A DNA stretch of 64,000 nt from Pantoea sp. BAV 3049 (GTDB taxonomy: Bacteria > Pseudomonadota > Gammaproteobacteria > Enterobacterales > Enterobacteriaceae). This document shows, in pieces, positions 30,031 to 41,957 of this stretch. The stretch is from contig NZ_WHOY01000031.1 of assembly GCF_009765445.1 (NCBI RefSeq), positions 896,273-960,272 of the forward strand, written 5' to 3'. Numbering within the stretch: the stretch's first letter is position 1; each line of letters starts with the position of its first letter. The notes beneath the pieces were generated by a model. That model did not search any database, was not told where the DNA came from, and was given only the letters and a program-made list of their open reading frames with translations. The position numbers were made by a program, and so were the translations under genes.

Positions 30031-31410
30031 CTATTTCAGCAGACGTGCCCGGCAGGATTTACCTTTGATTTTAACCTGTTGCAGCTGCTTCATTGCCTGA
30101 CGGGCGCTGTCGTGACGGATAGCCACGTACGCCTGAGTTGCCGCAATATCAATTTTACCAATCGCATCACCGCTCAGACCGGCCTCTCCGGTCAGCGCAC
30201 CGAGAATATCCCCCGGACGAATTTTCGCTTTCTTGCCGCCGTCAATGCTCAGCGTTGCCATTTCAGCCAGCAGCGGCTGGGGCCTGACCGCTTTCAGCGC
30301 CGAAACGCCATCCCAGCTCAGCTTCTGAGCCAGGAACTCTTCCAGCGCATGAGCACGCACCATCTCATCGGGCGAGACGAAGCTGATCGCTGACCCTTCT
30401 GCACCGGCACGGGCAGTACGACCAATGCGGTGAACGTGTACTTCCGGGTCGAAAGAGAGCTGATAGTTCACCACCATGGCCAGCGACTTAATATCCAGCC
30501 CACGGGCCGCGACATCCGTAGCCACCAGCACCCGGCAGCTGCCGTTAGCGAAGCGGATCAGCACCTGATCGCGGTCACGCTGCTCCAGATCGCCATGCAG
30601 CGCCAGCGCGCTGATCTGACTGTTCTCCAGCGTGTGGGCAATGTCATCGCATTCACGTTTGGTGTTACAGAACACCACGCAGGACGATGGCTTCTGCTCA
30701 CTGAGTAAACCAATCAGCGCGGGCAGCTTCTCACGGGCGCTGGCTTCATAAAACTTCTGCTCAATCGCCGGCAAATCCGAAACAACGTCGGTTTCCACGG
30801 TCAGCGGGTCGCGTTGAATACGCTGGCTGATCTTCGCAATATCCTGCGGCCAGGTCGCGGAAAACAGCAGCGTCTGACGTGATGCCGGGCAATGACCCAT
30901 TACCGTATCAATATCATCGCGAAAACCCATCTCCAGCATCCGATCCGCCTCATCCAGCACCAGTGTTTTCAACTGGTCCAGCTTTAGCGTCTCACGCTGC
31001 AGGTGATCGAGGATACGGCCAGGAGTGCCCACCACAATGTGCGGCGCATGCACCAGCGAGTCCCGCTGAGCGCCCATTGGCTGCCCGCCGCAAAGGGTAA
31101 GAATTTTGATGTTGGCGGTAAAGCGCGCCAGACGACGCAGCTCTTTAGCCACCTGATCGGCCAGCTCCCGGGTCGGGCACAGCACCAGCGACTGGGTGAC
31201 AAACTGAGTGGCATCTATGCGCTGCATCACGCCAAGCCCGAAGGCTGCTGTTTTGCCACTGCCGGTTTTGGCCTGCGCGCGAACGTCACGCCCTTCCAGA
31301 ATAGCCGGCAGCGCCGCTGCCTGAATCGGGGTCATGGTGTGGTAGCCAAGTTCGTTCAGATTATCGATCTGGCTGGCTGGTAGTGAAGTCAGGGTTGAAA
31401 AAGCGGTCAC
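30031..31410 (-). CDS. dbpA: ATP-dependent RNA helicase DbpA
   Basis: The 459-residue DEAD-box helicase has Q motif residues near 28-30, Walker A AKTGSGKT (47-54), DEAD (153-156), SAT, and HRIGRTARAG motif VI. The last 75 or so residues are the DbpA RNA-binding domain, which recognises hairpin 92 of 23S rRNA. The protein acts in 50S subunit assembly. Length agrees with E. coli DbpA (457). Confidence 0.95.
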   Translation of the reverse strand: MTAFSTLTSLPASQIDNLNELGYHTMTPIQAAALPAILEGRDVRAQAKTGSGKTAAFGLGVMQRIDATQFVTQSLVLCPTRELADQVAKELRRLARFTANIKILTLCGGQPMGAQRDSLVHAPHIVVGTPGRILDHLQRETLKLDQLKTLVLDEADRMLEMGFRDDIDTVMGHCPASRQTLLFSATWPQDIAKISQRIQRDPLTVETDVVSDLPAIEQKFYEASAREKLPALIGLLSEQKPSSCVVFCNTKRECDDIAHTLENSQISALALHGDLEQRDRDQVLIRFANGSCRVLVATDVAARGLDIKSLAMVVNYQLSFDPEVHVHRIGRTARAGAEGSAISFVSPDEMVRAHALEEFLAQKLSWDGVSALKAVRPQPLLAEMATLSIDGGKKAKIRPGDILGALTGEAGLSGDAIGKIDIAATQAYVAIRHDSARQAMKQLQQVKIKGKSCRARLLK

Positions 31411-31812
31411 AAATTACTCTCTGAGAAAACCGGAGGGAGGATTGTGGCTGAGTGTAGCAGAAAACCGTTGCCAGCCGTTACAGGCACGGGCGGTTTTCTC
31501 CCGGGATGGCCATTAGGCCACAGAGAGAATGTGCAGAACAGGCCGGGTTGTTTAATTATTGCTGCGATAATGCCCTTTCCTTAAATAAACCTTAAACAGA
31601 ATTAAATTAGCGTTAAGAATGGGTTTAAATGCAGCAATGAATTTAAAACTTAAATGAATGACACCTTGTAACCATGGAAAGAAACGGAAACATACTTCTT
31701 TGCATTTAAGAATTAACTTATGAGTAAGAATTTATTGCTGTGATAATCTTTCATTGCATTTCTGCAGCAGGTTTATTTTCGTCTTCAGCTTTTGTAATAA
31801 AGGGAGTACGCC
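31411..31812. other. AT-rich regulatory region upstream of the UppP-like gene
   Basis: About 400 bases separate the divergent dbpA and the UppP-like gene. The part from 31550 to 31740 is very AT-rich and filled with TTAA words. CTTAAA at 31580 and 31591, and ATTAAA/GTTAAG at 31601 and 31612, are spaced 11 bases apart like PmrA (BasR) half-sites; more TTTAAA/CTTAAA words follow near 31642-31655. No terminator-like hairpin with a T run is seen. Confidence 0.45.
31580..31617 (+). promoter_or_regulatory. PmrA/BasR-box-like direct repeats
   Basis: CTTAAA-N5-CTTAAA at 31580-31596 and ATTAAA-N5-GTTAAG at 31601-31617 resemble the PmrA pattern YTTAAK-N5-YTTAAK, with mismatches at the last base of some half-sites. 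The gene downstream is a lipid-phosphate enzyme, a plausible PmrA-type target. Motif reading only. Confidence 0.35.
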
Positions 31813-32670
31813 GTGAGTTTTTTCCATGTACTGTTGCTTGCTGTTGTTCAGGGGCTGGCCGAACTGTTGCCCGTTTCCAGCTCGGCGCACGTGATTATGA
31901 CAGAAAAGTTACTGGGACTGGACCCCAGCGCACCGGACATGACACTCCTTCTGGTGATGTTACACACAGGAACCATGTTTGCCGTCATTGTTTATTTCTG
32001 GAAAAGTTGGGTGGAGACTTATTTCAGCTCAGGTCAGGCTTTTAAAAAGAACGCGATATTAATTATCCTTGCGACGCTCTGTACCGGCATTGTCGGCCTG
32101 ATATTAATGAAGGCAATTGAATCTTATTATGCGAAAATCCATCCCGGCTTCCAGATTGAAATGTTATTTGGCAACAGTACCCTGATTGCCTGCGGTTTGC
32201 TGGCGGCAGGGATACTGATTATTGTTTCTTCGAAACTTAAAGAAAAGAAAGACGGCGAATTAACGCTGAAAAGTGCGGCGATTATTGGTGTGGTCCAGGG
32301 GCTGTGTCTGCCCTTCCGGGGTTTCTCACGCTCCGGGGCAACAATTTCTGCCGGTCTGTCGGCCGGTGTAGCCCGCAAGCGTGTGGAGGAGTTCAGTTTC
32401 GCACTGGCCGTAGTGCTGACTCCGGCAGTGATCGTGAAAGAAGTTTATCGGGTTTACAAAGACGGTCAGGCTGCCGTGACATCCGGAGCGGGAGCTGCGA
32501 CCGGTGCAATGCACGGCGTAGTGGTTCCTTCTCTGATCGGTATGGTATTCAGTTTCCTCGCGGGCCTGCTGGCACTGCGCTGGCTTTCTCGCTGGCTGGA
32601 GCATGACAGATGGCACCTGTTTGGTGGTTACTGTATTTTCGCTGCGGTGATGGTTTACTGGCTGGGATAA
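31813..32670 (+). CDS. BacA/UppP-like undecaprenyl-diphosphatase
   Basis: The 285-residue inner-membrane protein starts at a GTG at 31813 after AGGGAG. Both BacA signature regions are present: QGLAELLPVSSSAH near residues 13-26 and the loop FRGFSRSGATISAG near 171-184. In the second, Arg-Gly replaces the usual Pro-Gly before F/T-SRSG. BacA enzymes dephosphorylate undecaprenyl diphosphate to recycle the peptidoglycan carrier lipid. The housekeeping uppP normally lies near folB and cca, so this is probably a second, accessory copy. Possible PmrA-type sites lie upstream. Confidence 0.83.
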   Translation: MSFFHVLLLAVVQGLAELLPVSSSAHVIMTEKLLGLDPSAPDMTLLLVMLHTGTMFAVIVYFWKSWVETYFSSGQAFKKNAILIILATLCTGIVGLILMKAIESYYAKIHPGFQIEMLFGNSTLIACGLLAAGILIIVSSKLKEKKDGELTLKSAAIIGVVQGLCLPFRGFSRSGATISAGLSAGVARKRVEEFSFALAVVLTPAVIVKEVYRVYKDGQAAVTSGAGAATGAMHGVVVPSLIGMVFSFLAGLLALRWLSRWLEHDRWHLFGGYCIFAAVMVYWLG

Positions 32671-32685
32671 TCTGACTGACCAAAT

Positions 32686-32722
32686 AAAAAGGCCGCTGCA
32701 TATCACCTGCAGCGGCCTTTTT
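32686..32722. terminator. Bidirectional terminator between UppP-like gene and ttcA
   Basis: A perfect 15-bp stem (AAAAAGGCCGCTGCA / TGCAGCGGCCTTTTT) with a seven-base loop separates the convergent genes. Confidence 0.92.
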
Positions 32723-32736
32723 TAATCGCTTCAGAT

Positions 32737-33633
32737 TCAGATATTGGCGACGTTAATAAAGAGAGACTCGTCAATATTGGTTGAAGAGACCGTTGCCTCG
32801 GTAAAGGCATATTCCGCCCTGTCTCCGGTACGGTCCAGCGGCAGCTGTTCAAAATCAAACAGGTTTTTATCAGCCAGCTGGCTTGGGCTGACATGCTGCA
32901 GGGATTTAAACACGCTTTCCACGCGGCCCGGATCCTTACGGTCCCATTCTGTCAGCATCCCTTTCACCGCCTGGCGCTGTAGATTCTCCTGAGAACCACA
33001 AAGATTACAGGGGATAATCGGGAAGTCTTTCTGTTCCGCGTAGCGGATCAAATCTTTTTCACGGCAATAGGTCAGCGGCCTGATCACCACGTTACGTCCA
33101 TCATCGGAACGCAACTTGGGAGGCATTGCCTTCATTTTCGCGCCGTGAAACATATTCAGGAACAGCGTCTCAACGATGTCATCCATATGGTGACCCAGTG
33201 CAATTTTGGTCGCGCCAATTTTCTCAGCAAAGGAGTACAGCGTTCCCCTGCGCAGGCGTGAACATAATCCGCAGGTTGTCTTGCCTTCCGGAATCTTCTC
33301 TTTCACCACGGAATAAGTGTCTTTATCCACAATATAATAAGGGATATCAAGACTGCTGAGATAGGCTGGCAGAATATGCTCCGGGAAGCCCGGCTGTTTC
33401 TGGTCCAGATTGACGGCAATCACCTCGAAACGAATCGGGGCGGCTTTTTTCAGACTGAGCAGAATGTCCAGCATGGCGAACGAATCTTTGCCGCCGCTCA
33501 TGCAGGCCATCACCACATCGCCCTCTTCGATCATGTTGTAATCGGTGATGGCATTGCCGACGTTTCGCCTCAGGCGCTTCTGCAGCTTATTGAACTCGAG
33601 GGTGTCTTTTCTTGTATCTTCTTGATTCATCAT
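32737..33633 (-). CDS. ttcA: tRNA 2-thiocytidine synthetase TtcA
   Basis: TtcA thiolates cytidine 32 of certain tRNAs. The PP-loop SGGKDS is at residues 46-51 of the 298-residue form. Cluster and catalytic cysteines are visible in CGLC (121-124) and PCNLC (209, 212). The frame extends upstream to a TTG at 33687, but the ATG at 33633 matches the family N-terminus: 15 residues precede KLQKRLRRN, against 16 in E. coli. The ribosome site is poor for either start. Confidence 0.93.
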   Translation of the reverse strand: MMNQEDTRKDTLEFNKLQKRLRRNVGNAITDYNMIEEGDVVMACMSGGKDSFAMLDILLSLKKAAPIRFEVIAVNLDQKQPGFPEHILPAYLSSLDIPYYIVDKDTYSVVKEKIPEGKTTCGLCSRLRRGTLYSFAEKIGATKIALGHHMDDIVETLFLNMFHGAKMKAMPPKLRSDDGRNVVIRPLTYCREKDLIRYAEQKDFPIIPCNLCGSQENLQRQAVKGMLTEWDRKDPGRVESVFKSLQHVSPSQLADKNLFDFEQLPLDRTGDRAEYAFTEATVSSTNIDESLFINVANI

Positions 33634-33755
33634 ATTTAAATTTGAAGACTGCACGGATGCAACCTGTACCTGACTGATTTCGGGCAATTATACTTTTTTT
33701 TAGAAAAGGTTGAAACAGAGTGCGCCCTGTCGAACGGTGGTGAAGGTATCAACTG

Positions 33756-33785
33756 GCCGGTTGGCAGCCTTACCTGCCAACCGGC
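33756..33785. terminator. 12-bp hairpin downstream of the proline-rich ORF
   Basis: GCCGGTTGGCAG / CTGCCAACCGGC is a perfect inverted repeat with a six-base loop, ten bases beyond the stop of the proline-rich gene. There is no T run on either strand; it may stabilise an mRNA 3' end. Confidence 0.5.
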
Positions 33786-33794
33786 TGAGTATTC

Positions 33795-33947
33795 TTACAT
33801 ATGGGGTGGTGGGTCAAGGATCGGATCCGGATCGGAGGGCGGCGGATCGGGCATCGGTTGTGGTGTCGGGATGGGCTCGGGGATCGGAACAGGTTCGGTG
33901 GGGATCTCAGAAGCTCGTGGAGTATCCATTTTCATGGCTGAATTCAT
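33795..33947 (-). CDS. Proline-rich 50-residue microprotein
   Basis: The frame starts at the ATG at 33947 right after a strong GAGGAGG ribosome site. The product opens MNSAMKMDTPRASEIP and then is almost only Pro alternating with Glu, Asp, Ile and Thr (PVPIPEPIPTPQPMPDPPPS), with no hydrophobic segment. It should be extended, acidic and cytosolic. A TTGCCA-17-TATGCT promoter lies just upstream, inside the gap after the fnrS terminator. I do not recognise it; it is not at this place in E. coli. Confidence 0.6.
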   Translation of the reverse strand: MNSAMKMDTPRASEIPTEPVPIPEPIPTPQPMPDPPPSDPDPILDPPPHM

Positions 33948-33978
33948 GTCTTCCTCCTCTTTTCTGGCATGAACCTTA

Positions 33979-34007
33979 AGCATAGGCACGCTGGCCAGTG
34001 CTGGCAA
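33979..34007 (-). promoter_or_regulatory. Candidate sigma-70 promoter for the proline-rich ORF
   Basis: On the minus strand TTGCCA (34007-34002) and TATGCT (33984-33979) are separated by exactly 17 bases, directly before the strong ribosome site of the 50-residue frame. Confidence 0.5.
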
Positions 34008-34013
34008 ATGCAC

Positions 34014-34130
34014 AAAAAAAAGCCGGTAATCACCGGCTTGTACGAATCAAATGTGCTATGCAGTAATTCAAAAAAGGAAGTAAGACAATATGGAGCGCAA
34101 CGCCCATCGCTTGACGTTGCATTCACCTGC
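34014..34130 (-). ncRNA. fnrS: FnrS, anaerobically induced Hfq-dependent sRNA
   Basis: The minus strand from 34130 reads GCAGGTGAATGCAACGTCAA, followed by the conserved GCGATGGGCGTTGCGCTCCA and the CTTACTTCCTTTTTTGAATT single-stranded region. This is near-identical to E. coli FnrS over the first 90 or so bases. The 3' hairpin AAGCCGGT / ACCGGCTT differs in sequence from E. coli but keeps the terminator form with eight Ts. FnrS represses mRNAs for aerobic functions such as sodA, sodB, folX, gpmA and maeA. Same position next to zntB as in E. coli. Confidence 0.95.
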
Positions 34131-34165
34131 GAAAAAGAGTTTGCCTCAGCTGTGACGGGTTTTTA

Positions 34166-34179
34166 TTGATGTTGATCAG
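34166..34179 (-). promoter_or_regulatory. FNR box of the fnrS promoter
   Basis: TTGATGTTGATCAG (plus strand) matches the FNR consensus TTGAT-N4-ATCAA at 9 of 10 positions. Its centre is about 42 bases upstream of the predicted fnrS start at 34130, the class II activation distance. Confidence 0.88.
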
Positions 34180-34226
34180 CTTTAAGGCCCCTTTTACGCC
34201 CTTTCCCATAATGCCTGCTGTACTTT

Positions 34227-35210
34227 CTATAACCATTTACGTCGCCTTAACCACCACGCAACACCCAGCACCAGTAATACTAACAGCAAGCAGAATGCGC
34301 CAAAGCCATAGTGCCAGCCTCCGCCAGGAATGCCGCCAAGGTTGACGCCAAACAGCCCGGTAAGGAAGGTGGTGGGCAGGAAGACCATCGCCAGTAACGA
34401 CATAGTGTAAGTGCGTCGGTTCATCGCTTCCGCCATGACGGTGCTGATTTCGTCGGCCAGCACTGCCGTCCTCGCCACGCTGGCATCCAGATCGTCCAAC
34501 CCACGCCCTAACCGGTCGGAAATATCCTGCATACGACGGCGATCATCATCACTCATCCACGGCAGGCGCTCACTGGCGATACGGGAAAATACGTCGCGCT
34601 GCGGAGCCATATAGCGACGCATAATGATTAACTGCTTGCGGATCAACGCCAGCTCTCCTCTTGGCGGCACCTGCTGGTCCACCACGGCATCCTCAAGATC
34701 GATAATTTTATCATGCAGCTGCTCGATAAATTCACTGGTATGATCGGTCAGTGCATCGCAAACCTCCACCAGCCAGCTTCCGCCATTCACCGGCCCATTA
34801 CCGTTTTGCAGGTCGGTCAGGACTTCATCAATCGCGAAAACTTTACGCTGACGGGTGGAAACAATCAGCCTGTCGTTAATAAATACGCGGATCACCACCA
34901 GCTGGTCCGGACGTGACTCGCTGTTCAGGTTCACGCTGCGTAGCGTAATCATGGTGCCATCCCCCAGACGGTTCACGCGCGGACGCATGCTGTCGCCGCC
35001 CAGCGCATCCCGCACCGCGTCAGGCAACAGCGGAGTGGACACCAGCCAGTCTGCACTTTCACGGTGGGTATAATTCAGGTGCAGCCAGCAGGGCTTATCG
35101 CAGTGAATCACATCTTTATCGTCAATGGGAATTAACCCACCTTTGCCATCAAGCTGGCAGGAAATTATGGCGTCCGATATCTGTAGATCTTTACCTTCAA
35201 TGACGTCCAC
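34227..35210 (-). CDS. zntB: CorA-family zinc transporter ZntB
   Basis: From the GTG at 35210 (GGAG five bases upstream) the product has 327 residues, exactly the E. coli ZntB length; the open frame runs on to 35339, but the extra 43 residues are not family-like. A large cytoplasmic domain with long helices precedes two C-terminal membrane helices linked by the GVN signature ([12 protein letters not shown]). ZntB is a homopentameric inner-membrane zinc transporter (import by proton gradient has been reported). Confidence 0.94.
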   Translation of the reverse strand: MDVIEGKDLQISDAIISCQLDGKGGLIPIDDKDVIHCDKPCWLHLNYTHRESADWLVSTPLLPDAVRDALGGDSMRPRVNRLGDGTMITLRSVNLNSESRPDQLVVIRVFINDRLIVSTRQRKVFAIDEVLTDLQNGNGPVNGGSWLVEVCDALTDHTSEFIEQLHDKIIDLEDAVVDQQVPPRGELALIRKQLIIMRRYMAPQRDVFSRIASERLPWMSDDDRRRMQDISDRLGRGLDDLDASVARTAVLADEISTVMAEAMNRRTYTMSLLAMVFLPTTFLTGLFGVNLGGIPGGGWHYGFGAFCLLLVLLVLGVAWWLRRRKWL

Positions 35211-35410
35211 AGCCACTCCGCATTTAATATTATCAATATGATACAGTCTAGCCTGAGCCTGAGCCGATGCAAAATGGGCGTGTGAACGATAACCGTTAAA
35301 AAACGTATCAGTCTGCGAATAAAACCAGATCCGGCTCACGAATTACACATCCTCCTCACACCATTGCTTGTTATTTCCCGGCCAGTAAGGAAATATTCTC
35401 CCAGCTAAGA

Positions 35411-35433
35411 GGATTGTGACTGTTTAATCAGGC

Positions 35434-35439
<6 letters not shown>
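35411..35439 (+). promoter_or_regulatory. RAT antitermination site, bglF leader
   Basis: The 29-base element begins GGATTGTGACTG, has TTTAA in the loop region and ends CAGGCAAAACC. It closely matches the ribonucleic antiterminator sites bound by BglG/LicT proteins. Its last bases form part of the terminator stem, so RNA binding by the antiterminator would prevent terminator folding. Confidence 0.9.
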
Positions 35440-38850
<3,411 letters not shown>

Positions 38851-38859
38851 TGCCTCTCT

Positions 38860-38879
38860 GAGGGCAGTTCCCTGCCCTC
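38860..38879 (+). terminator. Intercistronic hairpin before the porin gene
   Basis: GAGGGCAG / CTGCCCTC is an 8-bp stem with a TTCC loop shortly after the glucosidase stop, followed by ATTATTATTT. It may lower transcription of the porin or stabilise the upstream mRNA. Confidence 0.5.
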
Positions 38880-38960
38880 ATTATTATTTAAACACGAAAC
38901 CGGCTCCGGGAATTTATCCTGCATGGCCACTTATAACTATAAGCTTTAAGCAAGGAATAA

Positions 38961-40409
38961 ATGATGAAACGGATCTCACATTATTTTTCAGAAATAAAGG
39001 ACATCTTGTGTCCAGAGAATAACACTCACCTTTTAACTGAGCGAAATAACCGAAAGTTTTTGAAGTTAACCCGCATCAGCACAATTATCATGTTTTTGCT
39101 CGCTGGAAACGTGGCGGCTTCTGCCCCTGAGTGGGATGGATCCGCACTGGGCTTTACGCCGCCCGAAAAAGGCCTGTTCGGTGATATGTTGGGAGTCAGA
39201 CCGATGCTGGAAGATAATGGTTTCTATTTTAATCTTGGTTATTTAAACCAAATCGCTTATAACAATTCCGGAGGGTATAACCCCGACCATCACACCGCTT
39301 ATATTGATCAGGTTGCGCTGACCTTTCAGCAGGATCTGGAAGCACTGACCGGTATTCCCGATGCCAAAATAGAGGGAAATATCGTTAACCGTAACCATGA
39401 TGACAGCCTGACAACCCGACGTCTGCAGGATACCCGCATGGGCATTAACGATCTGGCGCAGGAGAGCTCCGGTTCAGGCTCAATTACGCGGCTGGGTTGG
39501 CTGACATTTTCCCGTAGCTTTGACGACCAGCGTCTGCACTGGCGCATTGGGATGATGAATAAGGTGCAGGACTTCGATCAGATTATCCCCTGCGATTTTC
39601 AGCTGCTCTCCCAGTGCGGCGGCAAATCGGCTAACTCGCTGACGTGGTATAACTGGAATATCCATTATTGGGGCACCACTTTGCAGTACAAGCTGACCAG
39701 TGAGCTGACGCTGAAAGGCGGCGTTATGGAACAAAACGCCTCTGCCACCTCGCGCAGACAGGCCTGGAATACCTCATCCAAAGGCACCCGAGGTTTCCTG
39801 CTGCCCGTCGAACTGGAGATGAAAACGCATTTCAACGAGCTGCCGGGGATCTACAATCTGGGCATATTGTTTACCAATGCACCCCAGCAGGATCTCTATG
39901 CCGGTAAATCGCAGGAAACCGGCGCGGACGATCCGCAGGGTTATCGTCAGCATCACCGCACCTGGTTCCTCTATTCCGGCTTTAATCAGCAGCTCACCCG
40001 CCATCAGGATGACGCAACTCGCGGTCTCAGCACATCGTGGAGCCTCGGTCTGGGCGACCAGCGTACCAATCCTTTGCATGTTGCCACTGCGGTTTCGCTG
40101 CGCTACAGCGGATTGCTGAATGCTCGTCCGAAAGACTGGCTGGGGCTGGGCTTTTCGTGGATAAAAATGAGCAACAGCTATCGCCACAATCAGGAAACGT
40201 TAAATCAGCTCCAGGGCGTTGATGACTACAGCAATCCACTGTACCAACCGCTGGCAGGCCATTCGGTCAATGCCGAACTCTATTACCGGATACATGCCAC
40301 CAGCTGGCTGCAGCTGCAGCCAGGCCTGCAGTACTGGCATCGTCCTGGCGGAGTGAAAGAAACTCAGGATGCCTGGGTAACCGGCCTGAAAACAGTCGTC
40401 ACCTTTTGA
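38961..40409 (+). CDS. OprB-family carbohydrate porin
   Basis: The 482-residue product has an unusually long N-terminus: about 37 polar residues come before a hydrophobic signal core (STIIMFLLAGNVAASA). The mature part follows the OprB pattern (LEDNGFYFNLGYLNQIAYN, AYIDQVALTFQQDLEALTG, CDFQLLSQCGG) and ends in a beta strand with terminal Phe, typical of outer-membrane barrels. AAGGA precedes ATG 38961/38964; a start at Met44 would give a normal signal peptide. Third gene of the bgl operon, presumably passing aryl-beta-glucosides. E. coli uses a LamB-type BglH instead. Confidence 0.87.
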   Translation: MMKRISHYFSEIKDILCPENNTHLLTERNNRKFLKLTRISTIIMFLLAGNVAASAPEWDGSALGFTPPEKGLFGDMLGVRPMLEDNGFYFNLGYLNQIAYNNSGGYNPDHHTAYIDQVALTFQQDLEALTGIPDAKIEGNIVNRNHDDSLTTRRLQDTRMGINDLAQESSGSGSITRLGWLTFSRSFDDQRLHWRIGMMNKVQDFDQIIPCDFQLLSQCGGKSANSLTWYNWNIHYWGTTLQYKLTSELTLKGGVMEQNASATSRRQAWNTSSKGTRGFLLPVELEMKTHFNELPGIYNLGILFTNAPQQDLYAGKSQETGADDPQGYRQHHRTWFLYSGFNQQLTRHQDDATRGLSTSWSLGLGDQRTNPLHVATAVSLRYSGLLNARPKDWLGLGFSWIKMSNSYRHNQETLNQLQGVDDYSNPLYQPLAGHSVNAELYYRIHATSWLQLQPGLQYWHRPGGVKETQDAWVTGLKTVVTF

Positions 40410-40449
40410 TTAACCAGGACCGGATGGGGCAACCCTGTCCCGGTCCTGC

Positions 40450-41313
40450 TCAGGCTTCATCTTCACTCTCTTCCAGCGCCAGCGTCTCTTTTCTCACCCG
40501 TTCGATGTGGATGGTCAGAAACATCCGTTCTTCCGCTCCCAGTGCATATGACCAGGTCTTATGCACGTGGCTGTCGATTTTCTCTACGCAACGGTAAGCC
40601 TGTGGATAGCGGCTGCGTACCACGTCATGCAAAGAATCATCATCGCTGTACACACCGCGCTTACCGAGCATCCGCTGGGCAAAAAACTTCAGATGGGTCA
40701 CGAAGCGGTTGTAGCTGAGAGAGTCCGGCTGATAGTCAATTTTCAGCTGGTATCTGACGATATCGAGGATCTGCTGCATAAAGCCAGTAATATGTATCAC
40801 TTCAGGCATATTGCTGTGCAGCTGAGCGTTAACCAGATGCAGGGCAATAAAGCCGGCTTCGTCCTGCTCCAGGCGGATGCCCAGCCGTTTTTCGATAATA
40901 TCGAGGGCGCTGAGGCCAACGGCATACTCACGCGGATAGAGCGTGCGGATCTCCCAGTTAAGAACGTTGCGCAGAGGGATATTTTCACGCTGGCGCTGCA
41001 GCGCAAAATTGATGTGATCGGTCAGACCAATCGCCAGACTCTCATGCAGATGACCGGTAAGCTCCTGTTTCACCATCGCGATAACACACTCACTGGTGGT
41101 AACCACCTCCAGCGGTATTTCAGACAGCAACTCGCTCAGCCGTCCCAGCAGTTCGCGGTTTTGCAGGGCAAAAACTTTTTCCACCGCAGCGGGATCGATG
41201 ACCTCCCCTGCCTGCTTCTGGAAAGCCAGTCCCCGTCCCATTACGACCTGTTCTTTTCCCTGTGCATCGTGAACGATCGCCACGTTATTGTTGAGCACTT
41301 TTATAATCTTCAT
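40450..41313 (-). CDS. bglG: BglG/LicT-family transcriptional antiterminator
   Basis: The 287-residue protein has an N-terminal RNA-binding CAT domain (MKIIKVLNNNVAIVHDAQGK to about 60) and two PTS regulation domains (about 65-170 and 175-280) whose histidines are phosphorylation targets. It binds RAT RNA and prevents termination. The gene is convergent with the porin gene instead of leading the operon as in E. coli, and has its own RAT plus terminator upstream, so it probably controls both units. Confidence 0.92.
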   Translation of the reverse strand: MKIIKVLNNNVAIVHDAQGKEQVVMGRGLAFQKQAGEVIDPAAVEKVFALQNRELLGRLSELLSEIPLEVVTTSECVIAMVKQELTGHLHESLAIGLTDHINFALQRQRENIPLRNVLNWEIRTLYPREYAVGLSALDIIEKRLGIRLEQDEAGFIALHLVNAQLHSNMPEVIHITGFMQQILDIVRYQLKIDYQPDSLSYNRFVTHLKFFAQRMLGKRGVYSDDDSLHDVVRSRYPQAYRCVEKIDSHVHKTWSYALGAEERMFLTIHIERVRKETLALEESEDEA

Positions 41314-41328
41314 ATCCTGGCCTGAAAA

Positions 41329-41372
41329 TAAAAAAACCTGACCGCCGGAGAGGTCCGACTGCCAGGTTTTGC
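41329..41372 (-). terminator. Leader terminator upstream of bglG
   Basis: On the minus strand AAAACCTG pairs with CAGGTTTT, with an extra inner hairpin (GACCTCTCCGG region), and is followed by a T run. It overlaps the end of the RAT site and ends 15 bases before the start codon. Confidence 0.85.
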
Positions 41373-41395
41373 CTGCAGCGAAGCAGTAACAATCC
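41365..41395 (-). promoter_or_regulatory. RAT antitermination site, bglG leader
   Basis: Minus-strand GGATTGTTACTGCTTCG followed by CTGCAGGCAAAACC matches BglG-type RAT sites, with two extra bases in the apical loop relative to the 29-base form. It overlaps the downstream terminator, implying autoregulation. Confidence 0.88.
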
Positions 41396-41475
41396 AGACG
41401 CTACAGTAATTCATTACGCCCTGAGCTCAAGCGTGGGCCGTTGGTTCTGTGACGGCTCTCGAAAATTGCCGACCG

Positions 41476-41805
41476 TCAGCTCTGCTGCGCGGCTGCGCAC
41501 TTGTTCTGTTCCAGCTGCTTCAACTGCCCCATACGTTCATCCGCATGTTTCTGCGCAAGGCTCTTCGCTACGCCATTGCCGATACCAAAATCGCCAAGGA
41601 AGCCCAGTACCGTCAGACCGTCAAACTGTCCGGTCTGATCAATTTTGATCTGTACCTGTTGCTGGTCAGCAATCTCCTTCTGTACGCCGCTGCAGTCCAG
41701 CTGCGTTGACTGCACCACGCTGACCGGTGGAGAGGAAGGATACTGTTTAAGCGCACAACCAGAAAGCAGTAAAACCACAGCAAATACCGAGCAAAACTTA
41801 AGCAT
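41476..41805 (-). CDS. Small predicted lipoprotein
   Basis: The 109-residue product has a signal peptide with lipobox LLSGC (Cys17). The mature part has two cysteines (LDCSG and NKCAA) likely to form a disulfide and a mildly hydrophobic Gly-rich stretch (LTVLGFLGDFGIGNGVAKSL). It looks like an envelope lipoprotein of a conserved but uncharacterised type. It lies between bglG and mppA, transcribed in the same direction as both with gaps that allow separate promoters. Confidence 0.75.
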   Translation of the reverse strand: MLKFCSVFAVVLLLSGCALKQYPSSPPVSVVQSTQLDCSGVQKEIADQQQVQIKIDQTGQFDGLTVLGFLGDFGIGNGVAKSLAQKHADERMGQLKQLEQNKCAAAQQS

Positions 41806-41957
41806 ATAACACCCGAGCGCAAGATATGAACGTTAACGGCACCAGTATCCGGCATCGCGTATAAATTGATGCGCAAAGCAACTGCAGTTACCGGTGGTTA
41901 ATTGACCCATAGCACGCTGCGGCCAGAAGCCCCAGCCCCTGACCGATATTGCGGTGA

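Noticed and set aside
33944-34126. 60-codon minus-strand frame over fnrS
   Set aside because: It covers the whole sRNA including the terminator; fnrS identity is near-certain.
40561-41325. 254-codon plus-strand frame opposite bglG
   Set aside because: Antisense shadow; bglG is clear and has a RAT-controlled leader on the other strand.
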